Below are positions 63,145 through 64,000 of a DNA stretch of 64,000 nucleotides, one piece after another. The position numbers and the translations under genes are program-made. Position 1 is the stretch's first letter, and each line of letters opens with the position of its first letter. This DNA comes from an uncultured Eggerthella sp. (GTDB lineage: Bacteria; Actinomycetota; Coriobacteriia; Coriobacteriales; Eggerthellaceae), in contig UPYK01000006.1 in the NCBI GenBank assembly GCA_900538545.1, positions 1 through 64,000 on the forward strand, in the 5' to 3' direction. Below the pieces are notes generated by a model, which was not told the DNA's origin, did not search any database, and saw only the letters and a program-made list of their open reading frames with translations.

Positions 63145-63931
63145 CGCTCTTCCCTTCGAGCGCCTTTTTGTATTCGTCTTTGAAGTTCGAGAACATGCCC
63201 CGCGTTTTAGAGAGTTGGACTCCGAGGTTGTATGCCCCTTTGTTCACCAACTCTTCGGCTTTTTGAGCTGCTTCTTCGGCTTTGGGCTTCACCTTGTCTT
63301 TTGCTTGAGAGACCTTATGCGCTGCAACTGCTGCACCAGCGCCGGCTTTTTCCGCCACGCCGCCTTCCCGTTCAAGCTTGAGCGCTTCAGGAGAGACAAC
63401 GATCGCGCCGCGGAAGGTCTCATCTTCCGAAGCTTTAGAGAGATTATCGCCGATGCCGATCTTGAAGCCTTCGATAAGGCTGGCCGGCAATTCCGATCTA
63501 CCGAGCAGAAACTCAACCGAAGCTCCCTTATCGACCTGGAGCGATACGACATCGCCCGTTTCGGCATCGAAGGAAACGCTGCCCACGTAACCCAGGCGCT
63601 CTTCGTTCTCCGTCATGAGCGGCAGACCTTGCCAGATAACGCAATCGTCCCATGAGATGCCCAGGCGCTTGCAAGCAGCGCGACCGGTCGATTGGCTGTC
63701 GTCGTTGATCATGACCACACCATCGACCACGCTATAGCCATCGAGCGCCACGAAGATATCGCTCCGGTGGAACATGAGCGCAGCATCGGGCCGCTTCACC
63801 GCGAAGCCCACGATCTTGCGCTTGGTGGGATGAAAGATGAAATGGCGAACGCGCCCGAGCCGTTTGCCCGGTTTCTTCGCATGTTCGACACGCACTCCCA
63901 TCAATTGTTGCGTTGTATGAATGTCTCCCAT
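63131..63931 (-). CDS. PRC-barrel domain protein
   Basis: A 266-residue protein with two PRC-barrel-like beta domains at about residues 8-75 (GVRVEHAKKPGKRLGRVRHFIFHPTKRKIVGF) and 90-165 (RLGYVGSVSFDAETGDVVSLQVDKG). A Lys/Glu/Ala helical tail (about 185-266) follows. PRC barrels bind proteins or RNA in diverse settings. No catalytic motif is expected. The gene is first of a pair with the TM2 gene. Confidence 0.85.
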   Translation of the reverse strand: MGDIHTTQQLMGVRVEHAKKPGKRLGRVRHFIFHPTKRKIVGFAVKRPDAALMFHRSDIFVALDGYSVVDGVVMINDDSQSTGRAACKRLGISWDDCVIWQGLPLMTENEERLGYVGSVSFDAETGDVVSLQVDKGASVEFLLGRSELPASLIEGFKIGIGDNLSKASEDETFRGAIVVSPEALKLEREGGVAEKAGAGAAVAAHKVSQAKDKVKPKAEEAAQKAEELVNKGAYNLGVQLSKTRGMFSNFKDEYKKALEGKSDEGE

Positions 63932-63945
63932 AACCCCTCAATGCG

Positions 63946-63975
63946 CGATAAGGCACTCCTAAGAGCGCCTTATCG
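63946..63975. other. Hairpin upstream of the PRC-barrel gene
   Basis: CGATAAGGC (63946-63954) pairs perfectly with GCCTTATCG (63967-63975) around 12 nt. No T-run follows on either strand, so it is either a weak terminator for a gene beyond the window or a leader hairpin. Confidence 0.45.
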
Positions 63976-64000
63976 TTAGTGGATCGTTAGCGTTGATCGC

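Overview
The window looks like chromosomal DNA of an anaerobic, asaccharolytic-type member of Eggerthellaceae (Coriobacteriia). This is inferred from the gene content, not from a search: a groES/groEL operon under a perfect CIRCE operator, a TsaB-RimI-TsaD triple fusion, CaiB/BaiF CoA-transferases beside SDR and MDR dehydrogenases, MenG, Tat and HypAB genes, and moderate GC with dense housekeeping genes. There is no rRNA, insertion sequence, prophage or CRISPR array, and only one tRNA gene (Leu-CAA).

Layout. 0-7.5 kb: a UbiB-type kinase, a phasin-like protein, two SDR dehydrogenases, an aldo/keto reductase, a lipoprotein and glutamate-cysteine ligase. 7.6-15 kb: a three-gene cell-surface locus made of a SpaA/VaFE-type adhesin or pilin, an InlB B-repeat protein and a class B sortase; both surface proteins end in the same unusual FAKTG sorting motif. 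15-24 kb: an RNA methyltransferase, TyrS, a SpoU methylase, a VapBC/FitAB-type module, GroEL/GroES and a Fic protein fused to an antitoxin-like segment. 24-30 kb: NadE, HypB, HypA, TatC, TatA, a catalytically dead amidohydrolase homologue and MenG. 30-37 kb: a leftward operon coaX-fhs-fchA-folD-tsaE-tsaB/rimI/tsaD joining pantothenate phosphorylation, one-carbon metabolism and tRNA t6A synthesis. 37-39 kb: a two-component system. 39-48 kb: a probable catabolic cluster (membrane protein, two CaiB/BaiF CoA-transferases, MDR alcohol dehydrogenase, SDR, LysR regulator), then BioY. 48-56 kb: MntP and a leftward operon tilS-maf-hpt-ftsH-folP/folK-birA. 56-64 kb: a small holin-like membrane protein, ferritin, TetR regulator, HAD phosphatase, aminotransferase, tRNA-Leu, a type IV prepilin peptidase, a DhnA-type aldolase, a TM2 protein and a PRC-barrel protein.

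The strongest unexplained signal is non-coding. A 29-bp imperfect palindrome occurs at least seven times in full, plus two half copies. It usually starts 0-3 bp after, or overlaps, a stop codon, always in the same orientation relative to that gene, and is often followed by a T-run. Two pairs of these units bracket a roughly 165-bp foldback core, which also occurs a third time. A separate 158-bp foldback repeat lies just after the sortase gene and just after the histidine kinase gene. Together they look like a terminator-like, possibly mobile, repeat system specific to this lineage.
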